64,000 bases of DNA from Allorhizobium pseudoryzae. GTDB taxonomy: Bacteria; Pseudomonadota; Alphaproteobacteria; Rhizobiales; Rhizobiaceae. The position numbers and the translations under genes are program-made. The stretch spans positions 930,001 to 994,000 of the forward strand of contig NZ_CP049241.1 in assembly GCF_011046245.1 (NCBI RefSeq), given 5' to 3'. The notes under the pieces are model-generated. The model ran no database searches, was not told where the DNA came from, and worked only from the letters and a program-made list of their open reading frames with translations. Of the stretch, positions 52,172 to 62,106 are shown piece by piece; the first letter of the stretch is position 1; each line of letters opens with the position of its first letter.

Positions 52172-52456
52172 TCACGGATTGGACGAGGGCTGCGCGTTCG
52201 GATTGACCGGCGTTGTATCGCCGGCTGGCGGTGTGGCGGTCTGTTCGGCGGGCGGCTCCGTTGCCTGGCCCCACCATTCGGCGGCACCCCAGGCGACCAT
52301 CGCCAGCACCAGACCAATCGCCAGCACCATGAAGACGGGCGTGCCGCGCCTCCCCTGGCGTGCTTCCGTGGCGCTCAGTGGCGTTTCGCCTGCCTGGGTT
52401 GGACGCGTCGTGCGTGTGGTGGTCGTGGTATCGGGATTGGGTTGGCGTTCCTGCAT
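52172..52456 (-). CDS. small single-pass membrane protein, unknown function
   Basis: A 94-residue protein with a polar, Thr-rich N terminus (about 1-40), one membrane helix (about 42-60, VFMVLAIGLVLAMVAWG) and a Pro/Thr/Ala-rich extracytoplasmic tail. I recognise no family. ATG at 52456 has GGAGGAG. A consensus EcfG promoter lies 52-77 bp upstream, so stress induction is the best functional clue. Confidence 0.8.
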   Translation of the reverse strand: MQERQPNPDTTTTTRTTRPTQAGETPLSATEARQGRRGTPVFMVLAIGLVLAMVAWGAAEWWGQATEPPAEQTATPPAGDTTPVNPNAQPSSNP

Positions 52457-52507
52457 GCCGCGCTCCTCCGCTGAGCCTGGGCAATCCAGGCGGGTCATTG
52501 GATAGGC

Positions 52508-52533
52508 AACGGTCCGAAACGGCGCTTTGTTCC
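52508..52533 (-). promoter_or_regulatory. consensus EcfG general-stress promoter
   Basis: Minus strand GGAAC (52533-52529), 17-nt spacer, CGTT (52511-52508). It matches the EcfG consensus at every defined base. It drives the small membrane protein gene starting at 52456 and lies just after the yejF stop. Confidence 0.7.
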
Positions 52534-52541
52534 CAAACCCC

Positions 52542-54170
52542 TTACTGGCTGATGCTCGGGGCGTTGATGGTCTTCAGGTTGAAGGCCGCCGCCATCAGCG
52601 CCTTGGTGTAGTCGCTCTTCGGGCTGGCGAAGAGATCAGATGAGGGGCCTTCCTCCATCACCTTGCCGCCGCGCATGACGATGACGTGGTTGGCGAGCGC
52701 CCGGACCACCTTCAGATCATGGCTGATGAAGAGATAGGCGAGATCATGCTTCTTCTGCAGATCGCGCAGCAGGTCGACCACCTGCGCCTGCACGGTCATG
52801 TCGAGCGCCGAAGTGGGCTCGTCCAGCATGACGAAACGCGGCTTCAACACCATGGCGCGGGCAATCGCAATGCGCTGGCGCTGACCCCCGGAAAACTCGT
52901 GCGGATACCGCCAGCGGGTGGCTGGATCGAGACCCACTTCATCGAGCGCCGCAGCAACGGCCTCATCCCGCTCCTCGGCCGACATCTGCGGCTCGTGCAC
53001 CTTCAGTCCTTCGGCGATAATTTCCCCAACCGACATGCGCGGACTGAGCGAACCGAAGGGATCCTGGAAAACCACCTGCAGCCGGTCGCGCAAGGGGCGC
53101 ATCTGCTTGAAGGAGTAGTGTCCGATGTCGCTGCCGACGAAACTGATCCGGCCTTGCGAGGAGATGAGCCGCGCCAGCGCCAGACCGAGCGTCGTCTTGC
53201 CCGAGCCGGATTCGCCGACGACGCCGACCGTTTCGCCGGCACGCAGCGTCACATCGATGCCATCTACCGCCTTCACGTGATCCACGATGCGGCGGAAGAA
53301 ACCGGCCTTGATGGGGAACCAGACCTTGATGTCCTGCCCCTCCATCACGACCGGGCGCGACGGATCGGCAAGCGGCGGCTCGCCGCGCGGTTCGGAGGAC
53401 AGAAGATGGCGGGTATAGTCATGCTGCGGGGTCTCGAAGACAGCCTCGACCGCCCCGGTTTCGACGATCTTCCCCTTGGTCATGACGCAGACACGGTCGG
53501 CAAACCGCCGGACGATCCCGAGATCGTGCGTGATAAACAGGATCGACATGCCGTATTCATGCTGGAGTTTTTTCAGAAGCTCCAGGATCTGCGCCTGTAC
53601 CGTCACGTCCAGCGCGGTCGTCGGCTCATCGGCGATCAGCAGTTTGGGGCGGTTGGCCAGCGCCATGGCAATCATCACCCGCTGGCGCTGGCCACCCGAG
53701 AGTTCATGCGGATAGGCCTTCAGCCGCTTTTCCGCCTCGCGGATCCCCACCTGCTGCAGGAGTTCCAGCGTGCGCGTCCGGGCTGCCTGCGGCGTCATCG
53801 CCTGGTGTAGTTCGAGGATCTCCCCCACCTGCTGCTCGATCGTGTGGAGCGGATTGAGCGAGGTCATCGGCTCCTGGAAGATCATCGTGATGTCATTGCC
53901 GCGCACCGCGCGCAGCTCTCGTTCGCTCACCCTCAATAGGTCGCGGCCCTCAAAGAGGATTTCGCCGGACGGATGGCTTGCCGCCGGATAGGGCAGCAAC
54001 TGCAGGACGGAATTGGCGGTGACGGATTTTCCCGATCCGCTCTCGCCCACAAGCGCCACCACTTCGCTAGGGGCGATGTCGAAGGAGACCCGATCGACGG
54101 CGAGCGTTTCGCTGCCTCCCTGGTGGAAGGCGACGGACAGATCGCGGACGGAGAGGAGCGGATTGGTCAT
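52542..54170 (-). CDS. yejF: peptide ABC transporter ATPase YejF (tandem)
   Basis: A 542-residue protein with two full ABC domains (about 5-255 and 285-530). Both have Walker A GESGSGK, signature LSGGQRQR / FSGGQRQR and Walker B LLIADEPT / VMLDEPT. It is the fused form of DppD/DppF found in YejABEF, which imports oligopeptides and microcin C-like compounds. Its ATG overlaps the stop of the PIN-toxin gene by 4 bp, so yejF translation is coupled to the toxin rather than to yejE. Confidence 0.95.
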   Translation of the reverse strand: MTNPLLSVRDLSVAFHQGGSETLAVDRVSFDIAPSEVVALVGESGSGKSVTANSVLQLLPYPAASHPSGEILFEGRDLLRVSERELRAVRGNDITMIFQEPMTSLNPLHTIEQQVGEILELHQAMTPQAARTRTLELLQQVGIREAEKRLKAYPHELSGGQRQRVMIAMALANRPKLLIADEPTTALDVTVQAQILELLKKLQHEYGMSILFITHDLGIVRRFADRVCVMTKGKIVETGAVEAVFETPQHDYTRHLLSSEPRGEPPLADPSRPVVMEGQDIKVWFPIKAGFFRRIVDHVKAVDGIDVTLRAGETVGVVGESGSGKTTLGLALARLISSQGRISFVGSDIGHYSFKQMRPLRDRLQVVFQDPFGSLSPRMSVGEIIAEGLKVHEPQMSAEERDEAVAAALDEVGLDPATRWRYPHEFSGGQRQRIAIARAMVLKPRFVMLDEPTSALDMTVQAQVVDLLRDLQKKHDLAYLFISHDLKVVRALANHVIVMRGGKVMEEGPSSDLFASPKSDYTKALMAAAFNLKTINAPSISQ

Positions 54171-54667
54171 GCGGTCATACTTTCCAGCAGGGCCGTGAGA
54201 GTGGGTTCGTCGGGACGGATGATGGTGAGCGGCGTCAGGTCAACAGCGCCCAGAAACGGATGTTCCAGCGCCGGCACATCCGCGAACGCCTTATCCGCCG
54301 TGAGCAATTCAGGACAGCGTTCGGTGATGGCCGTTGCTAGATGAATTGCGTCCGGCAGCTTCAGCCGCGGTTGTTTCACTCTCAGCAGCGGTGCCAAATC
54401 CAGGACGTTCTGGTCCACGTCACAGACCCTTAGCCATGAACTGCTGAGGGACCAGGACATGTAGATCGAAGCCATAGCCCGATCCTGGTCACGAAGCGGC
54501 TTCACCATCAGTTCCGTAAAGGTTAACCTGCTGGTGACGAAGAGAGGCGCCGCGCCGAGGGGCTGTCGAGAGATCACCTGCGGCAGGATGCGCCCCGCAT
54601 CGCTATTGCCATCGCCAAAGCTGATCAGCACGTTGGTGTCGAGATAGATTTTGCGGAGAGTCCGCAT
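54167..54667 (-). CDS. PIN-domain toxin (VapC-like)
   Basis: A 166-residue PIN-domain RNase. The four acidic active-site residues can be traced: D10 (YLDTNVLI), E52 (FTELM), D106 (KLPDAIHLA) and D125 (LLTADKAF). VapC-type toxins cleave tRNA or rRNA when free of antitoxin. It starts within the antitoxin stop (TGATG) and ends within the yejF start (ATGA). It is inserted between yejE and yejF. All acidic residues are present, so it is probably active. Confidence 0.88.
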   Translation of the reverse strand: MRTLRKIYLDTNVLISFGDGNSDAGRILPQVISRQPLGAAPLFVTSRLTFTELMVKPLRDQDRAMASIYMSWSLSSSWLRVCDVDQNVLDLAPLLRVKQPRLKLPDAIHLATAITERCPELLTADKAFADVPALEHPFLGAVDLTPLTIIRPDEPTLTALLESMTA

Positions 54668-54972
54668 CAGTCATCCCACTCATCGCGAAGGGCACGGATC
54701 TCGGCGACAGCCTCTTCCTGCGAGACAGGCGCCGGATTAGACGCCCTGAGAACACGCAGTTGCTCCAACAACGCGTCCCGGGAGAGGGCCTCGCGCTCTG
54801 CCGGCTTCTGCGACCAAAAATTCTCGGACCAAGCGTCAAGTTGACGTCTTGCGGCCTCGGCTTCGCCGTCCACCTCCAGCACCACCCGCACGGTAGCGCC
54901 CGGCTCAAGTCCCTCTCGCAGGTCTTCCGGCAGTTTCTCCACGGGATAATGCTCACGCACAATCTTGTTCAT
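54667..54972 (-). CDS. antitoxin partner of the PIN toxin
   Basis: A 101-residue acidic protein. The N-terminal part (HYPVEKLPEDLREGL, then a short beta pattern V-R-V-V-L-E-V) looks like a small DNA-binding/beta domain. The C-terminal half is helical and acidic, ending LRDEWDD, suited to wrap the toxin. ATG at 54972 has AAGAGGCG upstream; 38 upstream in-frame codons overlap yejE and are not used. It precedes the toxin with a one-base overlap, the usual antitoxin-first order. No family name is certain. Confidence 0.75.
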   Translation of the reverse strand: MNKIVREHYPVEKLPEDLREGLEPGATVRVVLEVDGEAEAARRQLDAWSENFWSQKPAEREALSRDALLEQLRVLRASNPAPVSQEEAVAEIRALRDEWDD

Positions 54973-55036
54973 GGCGCGCCTCTTGGTGTTGTGCGGGTGC
55001 CACTCTGCCATAGAACGGGGCGCAAGACGATGCCGC

Positions 55037-56191
55037 TCACCGGAAGGTCTTCCTCGGATCAAAGGCATCGCGCACCGCTTCGCCAATGAAGATCAGAAGC
55101 GACAGCATGATCGACATGGCGAAGAAGGCCGTCAGCCCCAGCCATGGCGCCTGCAGGTTGTTCTTGCCCTGCGCGATCATTTCGCCGAGCGACGGCGAAC
55201 CGGGCGGCATGCCGAAGCCGAGGAAATCGAGCGAGGTCAGCGTCGCAATCGAACCCGACAGGATGAAGGGCAGGAAGGTCAGCGTCGCCACCATGGCATT
55301 CGGCAGCAGGTGGCGGACCATGATCGTCCAGTCGCCGACACCAAGCGCCCGGGCGGCGCGCACATATTCGAAATTGCGCGCCCTCAAAAATTCCGCACGC
55401 ACCACACCGACGAAGCCCACCCACTGGAAGAGCAGCATGACACCAAGCAGCACGAAGAAGCCCGGCGGCAGGATGGCGGCGATGATCAGCAGGATGTAGA
55501 GCGAGGGCATCGACGACCAGATCTCGATGAACCGCTGCATCAGTAGATCCGTCCAGCCGCCGAAAAAGCCCTGGATGGCGCCAGCGGTCACGCCGATCAG
55601 AGCGGACAGAACCGTCAGCGCCAGACCGAACAGCACCGAGATGCGGAAACCATAGATGAGGCGGGCCAGCACGTCGCGCGCCTGGTCATCCGTGCCCAGC
55701 CAGTTGAGGTTGCCGAGATTGCATTTCGGATCGGCAGCCCCTTGCGGGTAGGCGCTGCAGCGCTCCTCGGCACCCATCAGCCAAAAGGGCTTGGTTGGCG
55801 CGGAATGCGGGATTTCGGAATTGACGGTCTGGTAGGAGTAGCGCACCGGCGGCCAGATCATCCAGCCATTGGCGTTGATCTCCTCCTGGATGAAATCCGA
55901 ACGGTAATCCGTGGTTGCCAGGAAGCCGCCGAACTTTTCCTCCGGGTAGTTGACGAGGACCGGCGCCAGAAGCTCGCCCTTGTAGGACACGAGGATCGGC
56001 CGGTCATTGGCGATCAGTTCCGCGCAGAGCGACAGCCCGAACAGGATGAGGAAGAGCCAGAACGACCAGTAGCCGCGCCGGTTGGCCTTGAAATTCTGCC
56101 AGCGGCGCAGATTGGTGGGCGAAAGCCGGGGCCGGCGGGCGGCGGCGCCCATAGTGGCTTCCCGGGACGAAACGGTGGCGGGAGCGTTCAT
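55037..56191 (-). CDS. yejE: peptide ABC transporter permease YejE
   Basis: A 384-residue permease with one N-terminal helix (about 43-62), a periplasmic domain of about 130 residues, then five helices with the EAA-type loop V-R-A-A-R-A-L-G-V-G (about 280-289). The large periplasmic domain is characteristic of YejE as against DppC. ATG at 56191 overlaps the yejB stop (TGATG). It partners YejB. The TA pair begins 64 bp downstream. Confidence 0.93.
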   Translation of the reverse strand: MNAPATVSSREATMGAAARRPRLSPTNLRRWQNFKANRRGYWSFWLFLILFGLSLCAELIANDRPILVSYKGELLAPVLVNYPEEKFGGFLATTDYRSDFIQEEINANGWMIWPPVRYSYQTVNSEIPHSAPTKPFWLMGAEERCSAYPQGAADPKCNLGNLNWLGTDDQARDVLARLIYGFRISVLFGLALTVLSALIGVTAGAIQGFFGGWTDLLMQRFIEIWSSMPSLYILLIIAAILPPGFFVLLGVMLLFQWVGFVGVVRAEFLRARNFEYVRAARALGVGDWTIMVRHLLPNAMVATLTFLPFILSGSIATLTSLDFLGFGMPPGSPSLGEMIAQGKNNLQAPWLGLTAFFAMSIMLSLLIFIGEAVRDAFDPRKTFR

Positions 56192-57273
56192 CACACCTCC
56201 CTCTTTTCGAAATCGATGCGCGGGTCGATCCAGGTGTAGATCAGGTCGGAGACGAGACCGACGACAAGGCCGAGCAGCGAGAAAATATAGAGCGTGCCGA
56301 AGACGATCGGATAGTCGCGGTTGATGATGGCGAGATAGCCGAGGCGACCCAGCCCATCGAGCGAGAAGATGTTCTCGATCAGCAGCGAACCGGTGAAGAA
56401 GGCGGAGATGAAGGAGGCCGGAAATCCGGCGATCACGATCAGCATGGCGTTGCGGAAGACATGGCCGTAGAGCACCCGCCGCTCCGGCAGTCCCTTGGCG
56501 CGTGCGGTGACCACATACTGTTTCTTGATCTCATCGATGAAGGAATTCTTCGTGAGAAGCGTCGTGGTGGCGAAGGCCGAGAGCGAGAGCGCGATCAGCG
56601 GCAGCGTCAGGTGCCAGAAATAGTCGGTGATCTTCTGCCACCAGGGCAGTTCGCTCCAGTTGTCGGAGACGAGGCCGCGCAGCGGAAACCAGTCGAAGAA
56701 GGAGCCACCGGCAAACAGCACGATCAGCAGGATACCGAACAGGAAACTCGGCACGGCATAACCGATGATGATCACGCCGGACGTCCAGACGTCGAAGGTG
56801 GACCCGTCCTTGACCGCCTTGCGGATGCCGAGCGGGATGGAGATCGCATAGGACGCAATCATGATCCACACGCCGAGCGAGATCGACACCGGCAGCTTGT
56901 CGATGATGAGATCGATCACCGGCGTGTTGCGGAAGAAGCTTTCGCCGAAATCGAAGCGGATATAATTGCCCATCATCTCGAGGAAACGGGTGAGCGGCGG
57001 CTTGTCGAAGCCGAACTGCTTTTCCAGCCGCTCGATCAGTTCCGGATCGAGCCCCTGGGCGCCGCGATACCGCGCGTCATCGCCGCCGCCGATCTGTTGC
57101 ACGTCGGAGCCGCCGCCGGACAGCCGGTCGCCGCTATCGGAACCCTGGATCTGGGCGATCACCTGTTCGACGGGGCCGCCCGGCGCGAACTGGACGACGA
57201 GGAAGGAGATGCCCATGATGCCGACGATCGTCGGGATCATCAAAAGCAGGCGCCGCAGGATATAGGCTCCCAT
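56191..57273 (-). CDS. yejB: peptide ABC transporter permease YejB
   Basis: A 360-residue DppB-type permease with six helices: the first at 9-29, the rest clustered from about residue 130. A Gly/Asp-rich insertion (about 43-70, [14 protein letters not shown]) is typical of YejB. The EAA loop is around V-T-A-R-A-K-G-L-P. It overlaps yejE by one base and lies 155 bp after yejA. Confidence 0.93.
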   Translation of the reverse strand: MGAYILRRLLLMIPTIVGIMGISFLVVQFAPGGPVEQVIAQIQGSDSGDRLSGGGSDVQQIGGGDDARYRGAQGLDPELIERLEKQFGFDKPPLTRFLEMMGNYIRFDFGESFFRNTPVIDLIIDKLPVSISLGVWIMIASYAISIPLGIRKAVKDGSTFDVWTSGVIIIGYAVPSFLFGILLIVLFAGGSFFDWFPLRGLVSDNWSELPWWQKITDYFWHLTLPLIALSLSAFATTTLLTKNSFIDEIKKQYVVTARAKGLPERRVLYGHVFRNAMLIVIAGFPASFISAFFTGSLLIENIFSLDGLGRLGYLAIINRDYPIVFGTLYIFSLLGLVVGLVSDLIYTWIDPRIDFEKREV

Positions 57274-57428
57274 CAGGCCGCTCCGCCCAAGCCCGCACGG
57301 GGGCTTCCGTTCTCAATCCGCTCCAATTCGCACTCTCTCCTGACGTCCTTCAAGAATCAGCTTCACCTGTTATGTGGCCTGTGTGGCAGCATTGGCGCAA
57401 GCATCTTGAACGGGGCTTTCGCCTGCCC

Positions 57429-59258
57429 TCACTTTGCCCACCAGAGGCTGGGGAAACCGATGCCATATTCCGGCAGCGGTTCGGGATGGGCCAGTTTAGC
57501 CCAATAGGCGATGCGCGTTTCGCCGGAATAGAACATCGGGATGACGAAGTGATTGGCAAGCAGCACGCGGTCGAGCGCATGCACGGCGGCGATCTGATCA
57601 TCGCGCGTCGGTGCGAAGGTGACCATCTTGATCAGTTCATCGACGGCGGGATCGGCAATGCCGGCGAGGTTGCGCGAGCCCGGCTGATTGGCAGATTGCG
57701 ATCCCCAGTAATTCGCCTGCTCATTGCCAGGATTCATCGTCTGCGCCCACACGCCGAAGATCATATCGAAATCGAAACTGCGGACGCGGTTCACATATTG
57801 CGAGGAATCGACGGTGCGAATGCTGGCATCGATGCCGATCTTCTTCAGGCTCGCCACGTAAGGCAGGACCGTGCGCTCCATGGAGGGGCTGTTCAGCAGG
57901 ATCTCGAAGCGCATCGGCTGGCCGGTCTTGGTGTTGACCAAGCGATTGCCCTTGAGCTCCCAGCCGGCCTCTTTCAGCAGCCCGATTGCCTTGCGCAGGT
58001 TGTCACGCACCTTCTGCGGATCGCCGCCCACTGGGTTCGTATAGGGTTCGGTAAAGACGCGGGCGGGGATCTTATCCTTCAGCCCGTTGAGGATCTCCAG
58101 TTCCTTGCCCTGTGGCAGACCCTTGGCGGCAAGATCGGTCCCCCAGAAGAAACTATCGACGCGGTTCAGCCCGCCATAGGCGAGGTTCTTGTTCAGGTCC
58201 TCGAAATCATAGGCATAATTCAGCGCCTCGCGCACCCGAGCATCCTTGAACTGGTCGCGCCTGAGGTTGGGCACATAGGCCTGCATCACCCCTGTCGCCC
58301 GAAAGGCGTTGCGCAGCGCCTCGCGCTTGATGCGACCATCCTTGACCGCATCGAAGTCATACCGCGTTGCCCAGCGGCTGGAGCTCAATTCCTGCCGATA
58401 GTCGATATTGCCAGCCCGGAAAGCCTCGAACTCGACATCACTGTCGGCGAAATAGGTGTAGCTGATCACCTTGAAATTGTGCTGGCCGATATTGATCGGC
58501 AGGTCCTTGCCCCAATAATCGTCGCGCAACTCGTAACGAAGGGTCGAGCCGGCCTGGAAAGAGGCGAGCTTGTAGGGACCGGAGCCCATCAGCGGCTCCA
58601 GCGTCGTCCTCGAAATGTCGCGGTCCTTGCCGCTCGCATCCTTGCCCTGCCACCAGTGCTTCGGAAGAATCGGAAAATCACCGACGATCTGCGGCAGTTC
58701 CTTGTTGTTCTTCTCGTCGAAGCGGAAGGTGACTTCGCGTTCGCCGGTCTTTTCGGCGGAAATGACGTGACGATAATAGTTGGCGAGCGTGGTGCTGTTG
58801 GCCTTGGCGCTGTCGAAGCTGAAGACGACGTCGTCCGGGGTCACCGGCTGTCCGTCGGCCCATTTGGCTTCAGGGCGCAGGCGGAAAGTGACCGACGACC
58901 GGTCCTCCGGATAGGACAGCGTTTCCGCCAGAAGGCCGTAGCTGACGCCGATCTCGTCCTCCGACGACACCATCAGCGTATCGTATATCAGCGACAATCC
59001 GGAGGCAGGATTGCCGCGATCCACCAGCGGGTTGAAATTGTCGTAGGTTCCCTCGTCGGACAGTTTCAGCTCGCCCTGCTTCGGCGCATCCGGGTTCACA
59101 TAGGGCAGGCGCTTGAAGTCGGCAGGGAGCTTCGGCGGTTCAAGCGTGCCGATCGCATGGCGCCAGGTCTGCTCCTGCGCATGGGATGCCATTGGCGACA
59201 GGCCAATGGCCGCACAGGCAAGAACAAGACAACCGGTTCGGATGCGCGCCAGGATCAT
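57429..59258 (-). CDS. yejA: extracellular peptide-binding protein YejA
   Basis: A 609-residue SBP family 5 protein with signal peptide (about 1-27, ending ASHA). The mature start Q-E-Q-T-W-R-H-A and blocks L-Y-D-T-L-M (about 93) and A-K-W-A-D-G-x-P-V-T-P-D-D-V (about 131-144) are typical. It delivers oligopeptides to YejBE. ATG at 59258 has AAGGGG upstream; the TTG two codons earlier is less likely. First gene of the yej operon. Confidence 0.94.
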   Translation of the reverse strand: MILARIRTGCLVLACAAIGLSPMASHAQEQTWRHAIGTLEPPKLPADFKRLPYVNPDAPKQGELKLSDEGTYDNFNPLVDRGNPASGLSLIYDTLMVSSEDEIGVSYGLLAETLSYPEDRSSVTFRLRPEAKWADGQPVTPDDVVFSFDSAKANSTTLANYYRHVISAEKTGEREVTFRFDEKNNKELPQIVGDFPILPKHWWQGKDASGKDRDISRTTLEPLMGSGPYKLASFQAGSTLRYELRDDYWGKDLPINIGQHNFKVISYTYFADSDVEFEAFRAGNIDYRQELSSSRWATRYDFDAVKDGRIKREALRNAFRATGVMQAYVPNLRRDQFKDARVREALNYAYDFEDLNKNLAYGGLNRVDSFFWGTDLAAKGLPQGKELEILNGLKDKIPARVFTEPYTNPVGGDPQKVRDNLRKAIGLLKEAGWELKGNRLVNTKTGQPMRFEILLNSPSMERTVLPYVASLKKIGIDASIRTVDSSQYVNRVRSFDFDMIFGVWAQTMNPGNEQANYWGSQSANQPGSRNLAGIADPAVDELIKMVTFAPTRDDQIAAVHALDRVLLANHFVIPMFYSGETRIAYWAKLAHPEPLPEYGIGFPSLWWAK

Positions 59259-59463
59259 TCGCAAGCCCCTTGATTATTGATGTGTTAGCTGGGGAGCATA
59301 GGGGCAAAAGACGGCGGAATACAGTCTCCCGGCCTCACATGGGCTGTCACAAGCTCTTTACAAGCCAGCGTGTCGCCGGTGATGGACGTCCACAAACGGA
59401 CGATGGATTCACCTCAGCCGCAAATCAGTCTAGAATCACAGGCAGAACCATCGAAGGCCGCGC

Positions 59464-60513
59464 ATGGCGGCCTCTTCGAAACAGATGTCGAGATCACGCT
59501 TGTCCAGACGCCAGATCCTTTCCGCAGCCCTTGCCCTCCTTGTCCCCCTGTCCCTGCCGCTTGCCGTCCGGGCCGACCAGGAGGCGAAAAAGGCATTCGG
59601 GGCCGTGCAGGCGCCCAATGCCGGCGCGCCGATGCCGATCGGCTCCTATGCCAAGGGCTGCGTCTCCGGTGCCGTGCAGCTGCCGGATGACGGACCGAAC
59701 TGGCAGTCCATGCGTCTCGCGCGCAACCGGCACTGGGGCATGCCGCAGACGGTCGCCACGCTGGAACGGCTGTCGCAGGATGCCGCACGCCTCGGCTGGG
59801 GCCAGGGTATTCTCGTCGGCGACATGTCGCAGCCGCGCGGCGGACCGATGGCCTTCGGGCATGCCTCGCACCAGATCGGCCTTGACGTCGATGTCTGGTT
59901 CACGCCGATGCCGGAGCGGCGGATGACGGCCGAGGAGCGGGAAAAGCTGCCGTTCACCTCGATGCTCGACAAGAGCAAGTTCCTGACGGTCGATCCCCGC
60001 AAGTTCACGCCGACGGCTGCCCGGCTGGTGATGACGGCGGCGAGCTATCGTGAGGTCGAGCGGATCTTCGTCAACCCGGCGATCAAGAAGAAACTGTGCG
60101 ACACCTGGACCGGCGACCGCAGCCTTCTCGGCAAGGTGCGACCGATGTATGGTCACGACGAGCATTTCCACATTCGATTGCAGTGCCCCCCCGGCGTGCC
60201 AAGCTGCAAGGCGCAGGCCGCTGTGGCTGCCGGCGACGGTTGCGACAAGTCGCTCGCCTGGTGGTTCACCGACGAGCCGTGGGCGAAACCGAAGCCGGAC
60301 CCGAACAAGAAACCGCCGCCGCCCCCGCGCCCGGTGATGGTCTCGGACCTGCCGCAGGCCTGCAGCGCGGTGCTCGCTGCACCGGCGGCGAAAGGTGCGG
60401 CGGTCACCGCCACCTCCTTTGCACCGCCTGTCGAAACCGAAGCCGCCCCGGCGTCCGACCTACCGGTCCTGCCGCCGAATGCGCCTGCTCCGGTTCCCCG
60501 TCCCCGCGGATGA
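59464..60513 (+). CDS. mepA: penicillin-insensitive murein endopeptidase MepA (M74)
   Basis: A 349-residue periplasmic zinc endopeptidase that cuts D-Ala-meso-DAP cross-links in peptidoglycan. A signal peptide (about 1-37, ending VRA) precedes the M74 domain with metal ligands H-x-x-G-L-D-V-D (about 137-144) and H-D-E-H-F-H (about 235-240). The C terminus has a Pro/Lys-rich linker and a non-conserved tail. It diverges from yejA. Length is longer than the E. coli enzyme because of this tail. Confidence 0.93.
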   Translation: MAASSKQMSRSRLSRRQILSAALALLVPLSLPLAVRADQEAKKAFGAVQAPNAGAPMPIGSYAKGCVSGAVQLPDDGPNWQSMRLARNRHWGMPQTVATLERLSQDAARLGWGQGILVGDMSQPRGGPMAFGHASHQIGLDVDVWFTPMPERRMTAEEREKLPFTSMLDKSKFLTVDPRKFTPTAARLVMTAASYREVERIFVNPAIKKKLCDTWTGDRSLLGKVRPMYGHDEHFHIRLQCPPGVPSCKAQAAVAAGDGCDKSLAWWFTDEPWAKPKPDPNKKPPPPPRPVMVSDLPQACSAVLAAPAAKGAAVTATSFAPPVETEAAPASDLPVLPPNAPAPVPRPRG

Positions 60514-60617
60514 GGGTGCGGACGGCGCGTGCGCCATAAATCGATTTAAAGCCTTCCATTTGCGCCCGCCTTCAGTATAGAAAACGGCAATCTTCCAAGC
60601 CTGCGGAGCACGATCCC

Positions 60618-60992
60618 GTGTCGGACAAGCCATGCATCGCGCTGATCGCGCATGACCAGAAAAAGGCCGAAATGGCTTCGTTCGCGCTGAAGCATCAGGT
60701 GGCGCTCTCCCGCTTTCGCATCGTTGCCACCGGCACGACCGGGGGTCGCGTGCTGGAGGCGGCACCGGGTCTCGATGTCACGCGCCTCAAAAGCGGGCCG
60801 CTCGGCGGTGACCAGCAGATCGGCGCGATGATTGCGACCGGCGAAGTCTCGATGCTGATCTTCTTCACCGACCCGCTGACGCCGCTTCCGCATGATGTCG
60901 ATGTGAAGGCCTTGACGCGGCTTGCGACGGTCTACGACATTCCGATGGCGCTCAACCGCGCCACGGCCGAAAAGCTCATCGATTTTCAATAA
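60618..60992 (+). CDS. mgsA: methylglyoxal synthase
   Basis: A 124-residue enzyme that turns dihydroxyacetone phosphate into methylglyoxal and phosphate, a bypass that relieves sugar-phosphate stress. The phosphate-binding T-G-T-T-G (about 38-42), S-G-P-L-G-G-D-Q-Q (about 59-67) and catalytic Asp in F-F-T-D-P-L-T (usually FFWDPL) are visible; PHDVDVKAL follows. GTG start at 60618. It is 35 bp before glk, so the pair may share a transcript linking glucose entry and overflow. Confidence 0.94.
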   Translation: MSDKPCIALIAHDQKKAEMASFALKHQVALSRFRIVATGTTGGRVLEAAPGLDVTRLKSGPLGGDQQIGAMIATGEVSMLIFFTDPLTPLPHDVDVKALTRLATVYDIPMALNRATAEKLIDFQ

Positions 60993-61027
60993 GCGCCCGC
61001 GACACGCGTCAGCCACGGAGTTCCTTG

Positions 61028-62047
61028 ATGTCCCATCCAGTCGAGAGCCACCCGGCCTTTCCGATCCTGATCGGCGATATCGGCGGGACCAATGCCCGTT
61101 TCTGGATCCTGACCGACGCGGCCGCCGAGCCGCTGCAGTTTCCGAATGTGCGCACCGCCGAGCATGCCGGTCTCGAAGCAGCGCTGACCATCGATGTTTT
61201 CGCCAAAACGACGGTGAAGCCGCGTTCGGCAATCCTGGCCATTGCCGGGCCGATCGAAGGCGATGACATTCCGCTGACCAATTGCGACTGGGTGATCCGT
61301 CCGAAGAGCCTGATTGCCGAACTGGGCTTCGAGGACGTGATCGTCATCAATGATTTCGAAGCCCAGGCGCTGGCGATTGCCACGCTTCCCGAAGAGGCGC
61401 GCGAAACCATCGGCGTTTCGTCCGCCGCGCCGCTGGCCTCCCGCGTGGTGTTGGGTCCCGGCACCGGGCTTGGCGTGGCGGGACTTCTGAGAGCGCGCGA
61501 CATGTGGTTTCCGATTCCGGGCGAAGGCGGGCACGTGGATCTCGGCCCCCGCTCGGCGCGCGATTTCGACGTCTTTCCGCATATCGAACAGATCGAGGGC
61601 CGGGTTTCGGCGGAACAGATCCTCTGCGGCCGCGGCCTCGTCAATCTCTACCGCGCGGTCTGCCAGGCCGATGGCGTGGAACCCGTCTTTTCGGACCCGG
61701 CGGATGTGACGGCGCAGGCTTTGTCCGGCGCCAATGGCCAAGCTGCCGAAACGCTGAGCCTCTTCGTGACCTACCTCGGCCGCGTTGCCGGTGACATGGC
61801 CCTGGTGATGATGGCCAAGGGCGGGGTTTACCTTGCCGGCGGGATTTCGCAGAAGATCGTTGCCGCGCTGAAGAAACCGGAATTCCGGGCGGCTTTCGAA
61901 GACAAGGCGCCGCACAGCGCGCTGATGCGGCATATTCCCACCTTCGTCGTCACGCACCCGCAGGCAGCGCTGGCCGGCCTTGCCTCCTATGCCCGGGCGC
62001 CCCAGAGCTTCGGACTGGCCACCGCCGGACGCCGCTGGCGCCGTTGA
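61028..62047 (+). CDS. glk: glucokinase
   Basis: A 339-residue ROK-unrelated (Glk family) ATP-glucose kinase. ATP-binding G-D-I-G-G-T-N-A-R (about 16-24), catalytic Asp in I-N-D-F-E-A-Q (about 107-113), L-G-P-G-T-G-L-G (about 139-146) and G-E-G-G-H-V-D (about 161-167). ATG at 61028 with GGAG upstream is preferred over TTG one codon earlier. It follows mgsA by 35 bp and precedes an ABC exporter by 59 bp. Confidence 0.95.
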   Translation: MSHPVESHPAFPILIGDIGGTNARFWILTDAAAEPLQFPNVRTAEHAGLEAALTIDVFAKTTVKPRSAILAIAGPIEGDDIPLTNCDWVIRPKSLIAELGFEDVIVINDFEAQALAIATLPEEARETIGVSSAAPLASRVVLGPGTGLGVAGLLRARDMWFPIPGEGGHVDLGPRSARDFDVFPHIEQIEGRVSAEQILCGRGLVNLYRAVCQADGVEPVFSDPADVTAQALSGANGQAAETLSLFVTYLGRVAGDMALVMMAKGGVYLAGGISQKIVAALKKPEFRAAFEDKAPHSALMRHIPTFVVTHPQAALAGLASYARAPQSFGLATAGRRWRR

Positions 62048-62106
62048 CCCACAAGCCGACTTCATTGCAACATCGACGGTGAATCTTTCCCGCCTTCTAG
62101 CCAAAG

